This document shows positions 39,777 through 48,276 of a stretch of 55,437 nucleotides of DNA, in pieces. The stretch is taken from contig CAKSQT010000005.1 in NCBI GenBank assembly GCA_934486755.1, positions 1 to 55,437 of the forward strand. The letters run 5' to 3'. This DNA comes from an uncultured Eubacteriales bacterium (lineage in GTDB: Bacteria > Bacillota > Clostridia > Oscillospirales > Acutalibacteraceae). A program made the position numbers and the translations under genes. Numbering within the stretch: the stretch's first letter is position 1; the number at the start of each line of letters is the position of its first letter. The notes beneath the pieces are model-generated. The model worked only from the letters and a program-made list of their open reading frames with translations. It was not told where the DNA came from and made no database searches.

Positions 39777-40368
39777 TTACGAACTTGAAAACGCCGTCTT
39801 GAAAAGCGGCTTTTTAAATATCTGCGGTGTGGATGAAGCGGGCAGAGGTCCGCTTGCGGGTCCCGTGTGCGCGGCGGCGGTTATACTGCCCTACGGCACG
39901 GAAATTGAGGGTCTTAACGACTCTAAAAAGCTGTCCGAAAAGAAAAGGGAACAGCTTTTTTCGGTTATAACCGAAAAAGCGGTGTCTTTCTGCGTGGCTT
40001 ACGGCACGCTTGAAGAAATAGAGAGCATTAATATACTTAACGCAACCTTTGCGGCGATGAACCGCGCGATAGAGGGGCTTTCCGTGAAGGCGGATTTTGC
40101 GCTGGTGGACGGCAATCAGGTGCCTAAGGGTATAAAAATCCCATGTCAAACCGCGGTCAAGGGTGACTCAAAATCTATGTCGATAGCGGCGGCGTCGATA
40201 CTTGCCAAGGTGACGCGTGACCGATTAATGCTGGAATATGACAAAAAGTATCCCGAATACAACTTTAAAAAGCATAAAGGCTACGGGACAAAGGAGCATA
40301 CCGAGCTGATAAAGCAGTACGGTCCCTGCGAAATACACAGGCTGTCGTTTTTAAAGAAGATATTGTGA
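39769..40368 (+). CDS. rnhB: Ribonuclease HII
   Basis: 199 residues. It removes RNA from RNA-DNA hybrids and misincorporated ribonucleotides. The active-site motif GVDEAGRGPLAGPV gives Asp-Glu; LNDSKKLS, VDGNQ and KGDSKSMSIAAASILAKVTR complete the family pattern. The ATG at 39769 is chosen over 39763 because aaaggg is then 9 bases upstream. It overlaps rbgA by 8 bases, the classical rbgA-rnhB pairing. Confidence 0.95.
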   Translation: MPDYELENAVLKSGFLNICGVDEAGRGPLAGPVCAAAVILPYGTEIEGLNDSKKLSEKKREQLFSVITEKAVSFCVAYGTLEEIESINILNATFAAMNRAIEGLSVKADFALVDGNQVPKGIKIPCQTAVKGDSKSMSIAAASILAKVTRDRLMLEYDKKYPEYNFKKHKGYGTKEHTELIKQYGPCEIHRLSFLKKIL

Positions 40369-40730
40369 TGGATATAAAGGAAATCGGCAGGCTCGGCGAA
40401 AATATGGTCGCCGATTATCTTCGCAAAAAGGGCTGTATAATAGTAAAACAGAACTACCGCACGCGGTTCGGCGAAATAGATGTCATAGCGGAGGACAAAG
40501 AGCATATTATTTTTACAGAGGTAAAGACCCGTTCCGAAAACTATGCCGTCAGCGGTGCGGAGGCGGTGGACAGCGGCAAAAGGCGCAGAATACTGCTCGC
40601 CGCGCTGGATTTTAACCGCAAATTAAAGGTGGAGCTTCAACCGCGGTTCGATGTCGCCGAGGTTACGGTATCCGAAAGGACGGACGGAACAAAGAGCTTT
40701 TCTCTAAACTACATAAAGGACGCTTTTTGA
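40368..40730 (+). CDS. YraN family endonuclease-like protein (UPF0102)
   Basis: 120 residues. IGRLGENMVADYLRKKGCII, RTRFGEIDVIAEDKEHIIFT and EVKTR are the UPF0102 signature, a restriction-endonuclease-like fold with the E-D-ExK residues retained. Its role is uncertain. It starts on the last base of the rnhB stop codon (TGATG), so expression is coupled. Confidence 0.88.
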   Translation: MDIKEIGRLGENMVADYLRKKGCIIVKQNYRTRFGEIDVIAEDKEHIIFTEVKTRSENYAVSGAEAVDSGKRRRILLAALDFNRKLKVELQPRFDVAEVTVSERTDGTKSFSLNYIKDAF

Positions 40731-41579
40731 ATGAACTATTTTGACCTTCACTGCGATACCGCCTATGAATGTTGTCTGAACGGTATCGGATTTGACAATG
40801 ATATTACCTCCGTAAATTCCTCGGCGGCGAAAAGGTTTGAAAATTGGGTTCAGACCTTTGCCGTTTGGATTCGCGACGATATTGACGACCCGTTCGGCAA
40901 CTATAACCGAATACTTTCCGATATAAAAGCAAAGCTCGCGGGCAAGCCGAAAAATCTTACTCCCATATTCTCGGTGGAGGGCGGCGCCGTAATAGAAAAG
41001 GACGCCGAGCGGATAGAAACGCTCAAAAATGACGGTATTCGGTTTATGACGCTCACGTGGAACGGCGAAAACAGAATAGCGGGCGGAAGCAAGACAGATA
41101 GGGGTCTTACTTCGTTCGGTAAACGAGTTATCAAAAAAATGAACGAGGTTGGTATGGTGTGCGATGTGTCGCACCTTAACGATAAGAGCTTTTATCAGGT
41201 TATATGGCGCGCCGACAGGGTTATCGCAAGCCATTCAAACTGCCGAGAGGTCTGCAATGTTCCGCGGAATTTGAGCGACGAACAGATAAGGCTGATAGCC
41301 GAGCGCGGCGGGATTATCGGGCTGTGCTTTTATCCGCCGTTTTTGGGGGCGGACGTGAACGAAAAGCTGTATGAAAATATCGTGCATCTGCTTGATATGG
41401 GTCTTGAAGACCATATAGCGATAGGCTCGGATTTTGACGGCGGCGAAATGGAAAAATGTCTTGACAGCGCCGAAAAAATACCCGAATTATACTGCCGATT
41501 GAGCGGTCTTAGCATAAGCGACCGTATTCTTGATAAAATTTTTTATAAAAACGCCGATAATTATATGCGAAACCTTTGA
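40731..41579 (+). CDS. Membrane dipeptidase (peptidase M19)
   Basis: 282 residues. Zinc-ligand motifs are seen: HCDT near the N-terminus (FDLHCDTAYE), SVEGGAVIEKD, VCDVSHLND, ASHSNCREV and GSDFDGGE. The M19 family hydrolyses dipeptides, including D-amino-acid ones in some bacteria. No signal peptide is seen, so it is likely cytoplasmic. It starts immediately after the yraN stop. The -35 of the thrC promoter overlaps its stop codon. Confidence 0.92.
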   Translation: MNYFDLHCDTAYECCLNGIGFDNDITSVNSSAAKRFENWVQTFAVWIRDDIDDPFGNYNRILSDIKAKLAGKPKNLTPIFSVEGGAVIEKDAERIETLKNDGIRFMTLTWNGENRIAGGSKTDRGLTSFGKRVIKKMNEVGMVCDVSHLNDKSFYQVIWRADRVIASHSNCREVCNVPRNLSDEQIRLIAERGGIIGLCFYPPFLGADVNEKLYENIVHLLDMGLEDHIAIGSDFDGGEMEKCLDSAEKIPELYCRLSGLSISDRILDKIFYKNADNYMRNL

Positions 41580-41604
41580 CAAAGCGGCGGTATTATAATA
41601 GAAT
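41576..41604 (+). promoter_or_regulatory. Promoter of thrC
   Basis: -35 TTGACA (41576-41581) overlaps the dipeptidase stop codon; after 17 bases comes -10 TAGAAT (41599-41604). The more perfect TATAAT at 41594 is only 12 bases from this -35 and was not chosen. Confidence 0.6.
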
Positions 41605-41635
41605 AAAGGAAGAATTAAAGAACAGGTGATACAAA

Positions 41636-43123
41636 ATGAATTATGTAAGCACAAGAAATAAAGAGGTTAAGACCACCGCCGCGGGAGCGATAGCTCAGGG
41701 TATATCCGCAGAGGGCGGACTGTTCGTTCCCGACAGTTTTCCGTCGTTCGACGGCGCGGATTTTGAAAAATTATGCGGTCTTGATTATATCGGCAGGGCG
41801 AAATACGTTTTAAAATACTTCCTTAACGATTTTACCGAGGAAGAGCTTGATTACTGCGTAAAGGGCGCGTATACAGACAGCTTTGACGATAATAAGCCCG
41901 CTCCGCTTGCAAAGCTGGGCGAAAAGACAAACGTTTTGGAGCTGTGGCACGGTCCCACCTGCGCCTTTAAGGACCTTGCGCTCCAACTGCTTCCGTATCT
42001 GCTTACAACATCGGCTAAAAAGGTGTCGGCAGGCAAAAAAACGGTAATATTGGTCGCAACCTCGGGCGATACGGGTAAGGCGGCGCTTGAAGGCTTCCGC
42101 GATGTCGAGGGCACGGAAATTATCGTGTTCTACCCGAGCGAGGGCGTAAGCCCTATGCAAAAGCTCCAAATGAGCTCGCAAAAAGGCAATAACGTTCACG
42201 TTTGCGCTATTAAGGGCAATTTTGACGACGCGCAGACGGGCGTTAAAAAAATATTTGTCGACGGCGCTGTCGCAAAAGCGCTTGACGGTAAGAATATGAA
42301 GTTTTCTTCCGCAAATTCTATAAATTGGGGCAGACTTGCACCGCAGATAGTTTACTATGTCTCGGCTTACTGCGATATGAAGAATAACGGCGAGGATTTG
42401 TCGGACGGCTTTAACGTTGTCGTTCCTACGGGCAACTTCGGCAATATACTTGCCGCATACTATGCAAAAAAGATAGGCGTGCCGATAAACAAACTGATAT
42501 GCGCGTCAAACGCCAATAACGTTCTGACCGACTTTATAAGGACAGGAACCTATGACCGCAACCGTCATTTTTATACCACCGTTTCGCCGTCTATGGATAT
42601 TCTTATTTCAAGCAATCTTGAAAGAATGTTGTTTGAGCTTACGGGGAATGACGATAAAGCGGTAGCCGCTATGCAAAGCGAGCTGTCGGCGGACGGTAAA
42701 TTCACCGTAAACGCCGATATTAAACAGAAAATCGACGGACTTTTCTGGGGCGGCTGCTGTGATGATGAACAGACCCTTGAAATAATAGGCAGGCTGTTCA
42801 ACGATTACGGCTATCTGTGCGACACCCACACCGCCGTTGCCATGAACGTTTATAAGCAGTATGTTGAGAAAACGGGCGACAACAGGGTTACGGTAGTGGC
42901 TTCTACCGCTTCTCCCTACAAGTTTACGGCGGACGTTCTGCGCGCGGTTTCCGACGGGCAGACGGGCGGCGAGTTTGAAAATGTCCGCAGGCTTTCCGAA
43001 ATAACCGATACCGAGATACCCGCGCCGATAGCGGCGCTCGAAAAAGCCGAGGTTCGCTTTAAGGACGAATGTAAAAAGGACGAAATGCTGTCTTATGTTT
43101 ACGGCTGTCTCGGAATAAAATAA
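41636..43123 (+). CDS. thrC: Threonine synthase
   Basis: 495 residues, the long fold II type. It converts O-phosphohomoserine to threonine with PLP. The PLP Lys lies in CAFKDLALQLLP; ATSGDTGKAALEGF binds phosphate; NSINWGRLAPQIVYY and VPTGNFGNILAAYYAKK are family-typical. It has its own promoter. No homoserine kinase or dehydrogenase gene adjoins. Confidence 0.95.
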   Translation: MNYVSTRNKEVKTTAAGAIAQGISAEGGLFVPDSFPSFDGADFEKLCGLDYIGRAKYVLKYFLNDFTEEELDYCVKGAYTDSFDDNKPAPLAKLGEKTNVLELWHGPTCAFKDLALQLLPYLLTTSAKKVSAGKKTVILVATSGDTGKAALEGFRDVEGTEIIVFYPSEGVSPMQKLQMSSQKGNNVHVCAIKGNFDDAQTGVKKIFVDGAVAKALDGKNMKFSSANSINWGRLAPQIVYYVSAYCDMKNNGEDLSDGFNVVVPTGNFGNILAAYYAKKIGVPINKLICASNANNVLTDFIRTGTYDRNRHFYTTVSPSMDILISSNLERMLFELTGNDDKAVAAMQSELSADGKFTVNADIKQKIDGLFWGGCCDDEQTLEIIGRLFNDYGYLCDTHTAVAMNVYKQYVEKTGDNRVTVVASTASPYKFTADVLRAVSDGQTGGEFENVRRLSEITDTEIPAPIAALEKAEVRFKDECKKDEMLSYVYGCLGIK

Positions 43124-43129
43124 TAAAAT

Positions 43130-43151
43130 CTCCCCACTTTGCGGTGGGGAG
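43130..43151 (-). terminator. Terminator after the DUF1540 gene (possibly shared with thrC)
   Basis: ctccccac (43130-43137) pairs with gtggggag (43144-43151) around a 6-base loop. On the minus strand gattttattattttatt follows, so it best serves the leftward DUF1540 gene; on the plus strand it may weakly end thrC. Confidence 0.65.
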
Positions 43152-43189
43152 TTGTCGTCAATAACGACTTTGTCAACGCTTGTACCCTG

Positions 43190-43354
43190 TTATCGTGACT
43201 CAAAAGTGTCACAGCAGGTTTCCTTGCAGGTGCAGGCGTTGCGGTTTCCAACTTGAATTTTTCCTGCGGCGCAGGTGTCGTTTTCCGTGTGATGCACACA
43301 GTTGGATACGTTGCACGCTACACAAAGTGCGGTTTCACATTTACATTCTGACAT
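43190..43354 (-). CDS. DUF1540 cysteine-rich mini-protein
   Basis: 54 residues. The protein begins MSECKCETALCVACNVSNCV and ends CTCKETCCDTFESR, with ten cysteines, including paired CxC motifs. This spacing, with CAAGKIQVGNRNA in the middle, is the DUF1540 pattern of Clostridia. The role is unknown; metal binding is likely. An aaagga site precedes the ATG. It is divergent from the metallophosphoesterase and convergent with thrC. Confidence 0.8.
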   Translation of the reverse strand: MSECKCETALCVACNVSNCVHHTENDTCAAGKIQVGNRNACTCKETCCDTFESR

Positions 43355-43372
43355 AAAAATCAAGTCCTTTCC

Positions 43373-43390
43373 GACCTGCCTGAACAGGTC
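43373..43390. promoter_or_regulatory. Palindrome in the DUF1540/phosphoesterase divergent region
   Basis: GACCTG-cctgaa-CAGGTC has perfect 6-bp arms and lies 19 bases upstream of the DUF1540 start codon. It could be an operator or an mRNA hairpin beside the ribosome-binding site. Confidence 0.4.
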
Positions 43391-43442
43391 AAATGTATTA
43401 TTAACCTATGACAAAAAATTATGTACGGCGGGCGGTGGTAAA

Positions 43443-44123
43443 ATGAGCCTTTTTGCAATTTCCGATCTTCACCTTTCTTTCGGTGCGGACAAGCCTATGA
43501 ATATTTTTAAAGGCTGGGACGATTATGTGGAAAAAATCGAAAAAAATTGGCGGCGGATAGTAACCGACAGCGATACGGTCGTTTTGCCGGGCGACTTTTC
43601 GTGGGGACTTAAACTTGAAGAAACGAAAAAAGATTTTGAATTTTTAAACGCCCTGCCAGGCAGAAAAATAATATTAAAGGGCAACCACGATCTTTGGTGG
43701 GGAACGGTAAAAAAATTAAAAGAATTTTTTGAAGAAAACGGGTTTGACACGGTAGACGTTGTTTTCAATAACGCCGCCGTTGCCGAAAATTGCGCGATAG
43801 CAGGCACTCGCGGCTGGTTTTATGACGACGCGAAAAATGAAAAAATCCTCCTGCGCGAGGCGGCAAGACTTGATACTTCCCTGACCGCCGCCGAGGAAAC
43901 GGGACTTCCCGTAAAGGCGTTTTTGCATTATCCACCCGTTTACGGCGATATGGTGTGTCACGAAATTTTTGACGTTATTAAAAAGCACGGAATATCAGAG
44001 GTTTGGTACGGACATATACACGGCAGCGGAATACGGAACATAAAAAAAGAGTATGACGGGGTGAAATTCCGCCTTGTTTCGTGCGATTGCGTTGATTTTA
44101 CACCTGTTTTGGTCTGTAAATAA
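43443..44123 (+). CDS. Metallophosphoesterase
   Basis: 226 residues. Calcineurin-type motifs are complete: ISDLHLSFG, VVLPGDFSWG, LKGNHDLWW and the late YGHIHGSG, which together bind two metals. The substrate is unknown. The ATG at 43443 is chosen because the ISDLH strand begins directly after it; longer frames run across the divergent DUF1540 gene. The ribosome-binding site is poor (gcggtgg). Confidence 0.9.
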   Translation: MSLFAISDLHLSFGADKPMNIFKGWDDYVEKIEKNWRRIVTDSDTVVLPGDFSWGLKLEETKKDFEFLNALPGRKIILKGNHDLWWGTVKKLKEFFEENGFDTVDVVFNNAAVAENCAIAGTRGWFYDDAKNEKILLREAARLDTSLTAAEETGLPVKAFLHYPPVYGDMVCHEIFDVIKKHGISEVWYGHIHGSGIRNIKKEYDGVKFRLVSCDCVDFTPVLVCK

Positions 44124-44173
44124 AAGAAATTTACAGAACTTTAAAAAAATATGTGGAAAAATTTAAAGCGTTG

Positions 44174-44182
44174 TGATATAAT
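44174..44182 (+). promoter_or_regulatory. Promoter of tig (extended -10)
   Basis: TGaTATAAT at 44174-44182, about 58 bases upstream of the tig start. The -35 region (tggaaa) is poor, which the extended -10 can offset. Confidence 0.55.
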
Positions 44183-44239
44183 GAAACGAACTATTGTAAA
44201 CCCGATAGAATTAATTTCGGGGTGCGGAGGTATAAATAA

Positions 44240-45628
44240 ATGAGTTTAAAAGAAACAAAGAATGTCGGCTCCAACAGGTATCAGCTTGAAATAACTGTTG
44301 ACGGCGAAAAATTCCGTGACGCCATTAAAGAGGCTTACAGGAAAAACAGTAAAAAAATAAATGTTCCCGGTTTCAGAAAGGGCAAAGCTCCCCTTCATAT
44401 AATCGAAACATATTACGGTTCGGAAATCTTCTTTGAGGACGCGCTTAATCTTCTTTACAACGATTTGGTTGAGGACGCTATAAAGGAATCGGGTCTTAAA
44501 GTTATAGACGATAAGATGGACTTTGAGCTTGTTTCCATTTCTAAGGAAGACGGCGCAGATTTCAAGGTTTCCCTTACAACATACCCCGAAATAGAAATCG
44601 GCGATTATAAGGGTCTTAAAGCCGAAAAGGTTATCGCAAAGGTTGACGATAATGAGGTTGACGCTCAGATAAACTCAATGGCTGACAGAAATGCGCGTAT
44701 GATCTCTGTTGAGGACAGAGCCGCCGAAAACGGCGACACCGTTATAATCGACTTCGAGGGCTTTGCTGACGGAAAGGCTTTTGACGGCGGCAAGGCGGAG
44801 GGTCATTCCCTCGTTCTCGGCTCGGGTCAGTTCATTCCCGGCTTTGAGGATCAGATAGTCGGCAAGAACATCGGCGACGAATTTGACGTAAACGTAACAT
44901 TCCCCGAGGAATACGGTGCAAAAGACCTTGCAGGCAAGGAAGCCGTATTTAAAGTAAAGCTCCACGAAATAAAGGTTCGCGAGCTTCCCACAATTGACGA
45001 CGAGTTTGCTAAGGACGTAAGCGAGTTCGATACCCTTGAAGCTCTTAAAGAGGATATAAAGAATAAAACCCTCGAACGCAAGCAGAAAGCTGCCGAGGAA
45101 GATGTTGAAAACGAGCTTGTTCAGCAGATAGTTGACAGCATTAAGGGCGATATTCCCGAGGCTATGTTTGAAAACCGTCTTAACCAGAGCGTTGAGGAGT
45201 TTGCTTACCGTCTGCAATCTCAGGGTCTTAACCTTGAAACATATCTTAAATATACAGGCTCCAATATAGACGACTTTAAAAAGTCGTTCCGTCCTCAGGC
45301 TGAGGGTCAGGTTAAGTTCAGACTTGCTCTTGAAAAAATCGTTGAGCTTGAAAATATAGCCGCCGACGAAAAGGAAATCAACGAGCAGTATGAGAAAATG
45401 GCTAAGGACTACGGCGTTGAGCTTGACCGCGTAAAGGCCGCTATCCCCGAAAGCGAGGTCGCAAAGGATCTGGCTGTCGGCAAGGCTATCGACTTTATTA
45501 AGGACAATGCCGTAATAACCGAGGTTGAAGAAAAGACCGAGAAAAAGGAACCTGCAAAGAAAAAGACCGCGGCTAAAAAAACAACAACAAAGAAGACTGC
45601 CGCTAAAAAAGAATCAGACGCAGAATAA
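44240..45628 (+). CDS. tig: Trigger factor (peptidyl-prolyl isomerase, ribosome-bound chaperone)
   Basis: 462 residues. The ribosome-binding domain carries VPGFRKGKAPLHIIE (about 43-57). The FKBP-like domain (about 150-245) contains GDTVIIDFEGFADGKAFDGG and PGFEDQIVG. The C-terminal cradle follows (about 250-430). The last 35 residues form a lysine/alanine/threonine repeat tail (AKKKTAAKKTTTKKTAAKKE), unlike the E. coli protein. It precedes clpP-clpX, the classic tig-clpP-clpX order, but a terminator lies between tig and clpP. Confidence 0.95.
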   Translation: MSLKETKNVGSNRYQLEITVDGEKFRDAIKEAYRKNSKKINVPGFRKGKAPLHIIETYYGSEIFFEDALNLLYNDLVEDAIKESGLKVIDDKMDFELVSISKEDGADFKVSLTTYPEIEIGDYKGLKAEKVIAKVDDNEVDAQINSMADRNARMISVEDRAAENGDTVIIDFEGFADGKAFDGGKAEGHSLVLGSGQFIPGFEDQIVGKNIGDEFDVNVTFPEEYGAKDLAGKEAVFKVKLHEIKVRELPTIDDEFAKDVSEFDTLEALKEDIKNKTLERKQKAAEEDVENELVQQIVDSIKGDIPEAMFENRLNQSVEEFAYRLQSQGLNLETYLKYTGSNIDDFKKSFRPQAEGQVKFRLALEKIVELENIAADEKEINEQYEKMAKDYGVELDRVKAAIPESEVAKDLAVGKAIDFIKDNAVITEVEEKTEKKEPAKKKTAAKKTTTKKTAAKKESDAE

Positions 45629-45638
45629 AGTTTAAAAG

Positions 45639-45668
45639 CCCGATAGTGTCAAAACCTATCGGGTTTTA
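45639..45668 (+). terminator. Terminator between tig and clpP
   Basis: cccgatag (45639-45646) pairs with ctatcggg (45656-45663) around gtgtcaaaac, followed by tttta. The A-rich upstream side can extend the stem. Confidence 0.75.
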
Positions 45669-45752
45669 TAGCCTGACGGGACTTTAACCTGTCACGCTGC
45701 CTTTGTTTATAAATTAAAAACTGTGTTCATAATATATACAGGAGGTTTTGTT

Positions 45753-46346
45753 ATGAGTATTGATATGAATTTAGTACCTTATGTTATCGAACAGACGGGC
45801 AGGGGCGAACGCTCCTATGACATCTTTTCAAGATTGCTGAATGACCGTATAATTATGCTTAACGATCAGGTTGATAATGCTTCGGCAAGCATAATCATCG
45901 CTCAGATGCTCTATCTTGAAGGTCAGGATCCCGAAAAGGACATCAGCTTTTACATCAACAGCCCGGGCGGCTCGGTTTCTGCTGGTATGGCTATTTACGA
46001 TACAATGCAGTACGTAAAGTGCGACGTAAGCACTATTTGTATGGGTATGGCGGCAAGTATGGGCGCGTTCCTGCTGGCTTCGGGTCAAAAGGGCAAGCGT
46101 TTTGCGCTTCCCAACAGCGAAATTATGATTCATCAGCCGTTAGGCTCTGCCGAGGGTCAGGCTGCCGATATTCTCATACACGCTCACCATATTGAGAAAA
46201 TCAGGAGCAACATTAATCAAATTCTTGCCGACGCTACGGGCAAGCCGCTTGAAGTTATCGAGCGCGATACCGACCGCGACAACTTTATGTCCGCCGCCGA
46301 AGCCGCGGAATACGGTCTCATAGATAAGGTAATCACTAAAAGGTAG
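45753..46346 (+). CDS. clpP: ATP-dependent Clp protease proteolytic subunit
   Basis: 197 residues from the ATG at 45753, which has an ideal aggaggt site; a longer in-frame start is rejected. The catalytic triad is visible: Ser in MGMAASMGAFLLASG, His in IMIHQPLG and Asp in ERDTDRDNFMSA. ClpP forms a tetradecamer that degrades proteins delivered by ClpX. It is 11 bases from clpX. Confidence 0.97.
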   Translation: MSIDMNLVPYVIEQTGRGERSYDIFSRLLNDRIIMLNDQVDNASASIIIAQMLYLEGQDPEKDISFYINSPGGSVSAGMAIYDTMQYVKCDVSTICMGMAASMGAFLLASGQKGKRFALPNSEIMIHQPLGSAEGQAADILIHAHHIEKIRSNINQILADATGKPLEVIERDTDRDNFMSAAEAAEYGLIDKVITKR

Positions 46347-46357
46347 AGGTAGAACGG

Positions 46358-47575
46358 ATGTCTAACGACAACAATAAAGAGATACATTGCTCGTTCTGCG
46401 GCAAATCGCAGGACGAGGTGAACCGTCTTGTTGAGGGACCGGGCGTTTATATTTGCGACGGCTGTATTGAATTCTGCAACTCCCTGATATTTGACGACGC
46501 CGTTAAAAAGCCTGCCAAAAAGGGAAAAGAAAAGGAATTTGTTTTGCCCAAGCCCAAGGAGATAAAGGCTCAGCTTGACGAATACGTTATCGGTCAGGAC
46601 GATGCTAAAAAGACCCTTGCCGTTGCGGTTTACAATCACTATAAGAGGATATTCAAGAAAGAAGACACCGACGTTGAGCTTAATAAGAGCAACGTTCTTA
46701 TGCTCGGACCTACGGGCGTCGGCAAGACCCTGCTTGCGCAGACATTGGCGCGCGCGCTTGACGTTCCGATAGCCATAACCGACGCTACCACGCTTACCGA
46801 GGCAGGCTATGTCGGTGAAGATGTTGAAAATATCCTTCTCCGTCTTATCCAAGCCGCCGATTACGATATTGAAAAGGCGGAACACGGCATTATATATGTC
46901 GACGAAATTGATAAGATAGCAAGAAAGTCGGAAAATGCGTCGATTACGCGTGACGTTAGCGGCGAGGGCGTTCAGCAGGCGTTGCTGAAAATCCTTGAAG
47001 GAACGGTTTCCAACGTTCCTCCGCAGGGGGGCAGAAAGCACCCTCAGCAGGAGTTTATTCAGATAGACACCACCAATATCCTGTTTATCTGCGCGGGCGC
47101 GTTTGACGGTATCGAAAAGATAATCGAACGCCGTATGGGCGGCAGCAGTCTTGGCTTCGGGGCGGATGTTAAGTCCCCGAAAAGCATTGAGGCGCAGGCG
47201 CTCAACACTGTTGCGACACATCAGGACCTTGTCAAGTTCGGCTTGATACCAGAGCTGGTCGGACGTCTGCCTGTAATAACAACGCTCAAAGGAATGGACA
47301 AGGAAACGCTCATAAGAATTATGACCGAACCTAAAAATTCCGTTGTTAAGCAGTATCAGGCGCTTTTCAAAATGGACGGCGTGGAGCTTGTCTTTGAACG
47401 CGACGCTCTTGAAAGGATAGCCGAGCTTACCATTGAACGCAAGACGGGCGCAAGGGGCTTGCGCTCTATAATAGAGGGCGTTTTACAGCCGATAATGTTT
47501 GAAACGCCGTCAGATGAAAGCGTTAAAAAGGTAACAATAACGGCGGAAACCGTTGACGCCGCTGAAAAACAATGA
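46358..47575 (+). CDS. clpX: ATP-dependent Clp protease ATPase subunit ClpX
   Basis: 405 residues. The N-terminal zinc finger has two cysteine pairs (CSFCGK and CDGCIEFC) for substrate and adaptor binding. Walker A is GPTGVGKTLLAQ, Walker B IIYVDEIDKIA; RKTGARGLRSIIE is the sensor-2 region. It unfolds substrates for ClpP. The stop overlaps the next gene by four bases. Confidence 0.97.
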   Translation: MSNDNNKEIHCSFCGKSQDEVNRLVEGPGVYICDGCIEFCNSLIFDDAVKKPAKKGKEKEFVLPKPKEIKAQLDEYVIGQDDAKKTLAVAVYNHYKRIFKKEDTDVELNKSNVLMLGPTGVGKTLLAQTLARALDVPIAITDATTLTEAGYVGEDVENILLRLIQAADYDIEKAEHGIIYVDEIDKIARKSENASITRDVSGEGVQQALLKILEGTVSNVPPQGGRKHPQQEFIQIDTTNILFICAGAFDGIEKIIERRMGGSSLGFGADVKSPKSIEAQALNTVATHQDLVKFGLIPELVGRLPVITTLKGMDKETLIRIMTEPKNSVVKQYQALFKMDGVELVFERDALERIAELTIERKTGARGLRSIIEGVLQPIMFETPSDESVKKVTITAETVDAAEKQ

Positions 47576-48276
47576 CGGTATATACTAAAAAAGATATTGC
47601 AATACATTTCTTGATGTGCATTGTCGGCGGATTTATGGGGGCATACGCTCTCATAATTCACGCCGGCAATTATGCTTCTGCACAGACCAAAAATATGATA
47701 GATATGGTAATATCTCTGCTCGGCGGCAACTTCCGCGAATTTGCCCTGCGTGTGCTTGCGGTCATTGTCTATTTTCTCGGTATTGCATTGTATGTTATAG
47801 TTAAAAATAAAACCGACTTAAATCCTCAGCGTTATGCTTTGGCGGTTGAGGCTGCTGTTGCGGTCGGCGTTTGCTTTATACCTGATTTTGTGAAGCCCGT
47901 AGTCGCAATTTTGCCGATATTCTTTATGATGTCTACACAGTGGAGCGCTTTTCACGGCACATACGGCTATACAAGCTCGACCATTTTCTCAACCAACAAT
48001 TTAAAGCAGGCAAGCTCGGGACTTATGGAGTATTTGTGCAACGGCGAACGCGAACAGCTTGAAAAAGCAAAGTATTTCGGTTTAACAATACTTTCTTTTC
48101 ATATCGGCGTTGCCGCGGCGTATTTTGCCTGTATGCTTTTGCATAGGTTTTCAGCGGTTTTGTGCCTTGTGCCGATAGGTGCGTCGGCATATTTGATTAG
48201 GCAAACGTCAATAAAATATCAACCTCAAAGGCAGGAAGTAACAAAGGGACAGTTTGATTTAAAAACAACGCCTTAA
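47572..48276 (+). CDS. DUF1275 (YoaK-like) membrane protein
   Basis: 234 residues with about six membrane helices. GGFMGAYALIIHAGNYASAQ and QTKNMIDM match the DUF1275/YoaK family; the later FHGTYGYTSSTIFSTNNLKQ fits too. The function is unknown; some relatives are suggested transporters. The ATGA overlap with clpX indicates co-translation. Its last 18 bases overlap the convergent sigK gene. Confidence 0.8.
   Translation: MTVYTKKDIAIHFLMCIVGGFMGAYALIIHAGNYASAQTKNMIDMVISLLGGNFREFALRVLAVIVYFLGIALYVIVKNKTDLNPQRYALAVEAAVAVGVCFIPDFVKPVVAILPIFFMMSTQWSAFHGTYGYTSSTIFSTNNLKQASSGLMEYLCNGEREQLEKAKYFGLTILSFHIGVAAAYFACMLLHRFSAVLCLVPIGASAYLIRQTSIKYQPQRQEVTKGQFDLKTTP

Noticed and set aside
41581..41599. TTGACA with TATAAT as the thrC promoter
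   Set aside because: The spacer would be only 12 bases; TAGAAT at 17 bases fits better.
43190..43354. SCIFF ranthipeptide precursor
   Set aside because: The cysteine spacing fits DUF1540, and no radical SAM maturase gene is adjacent.
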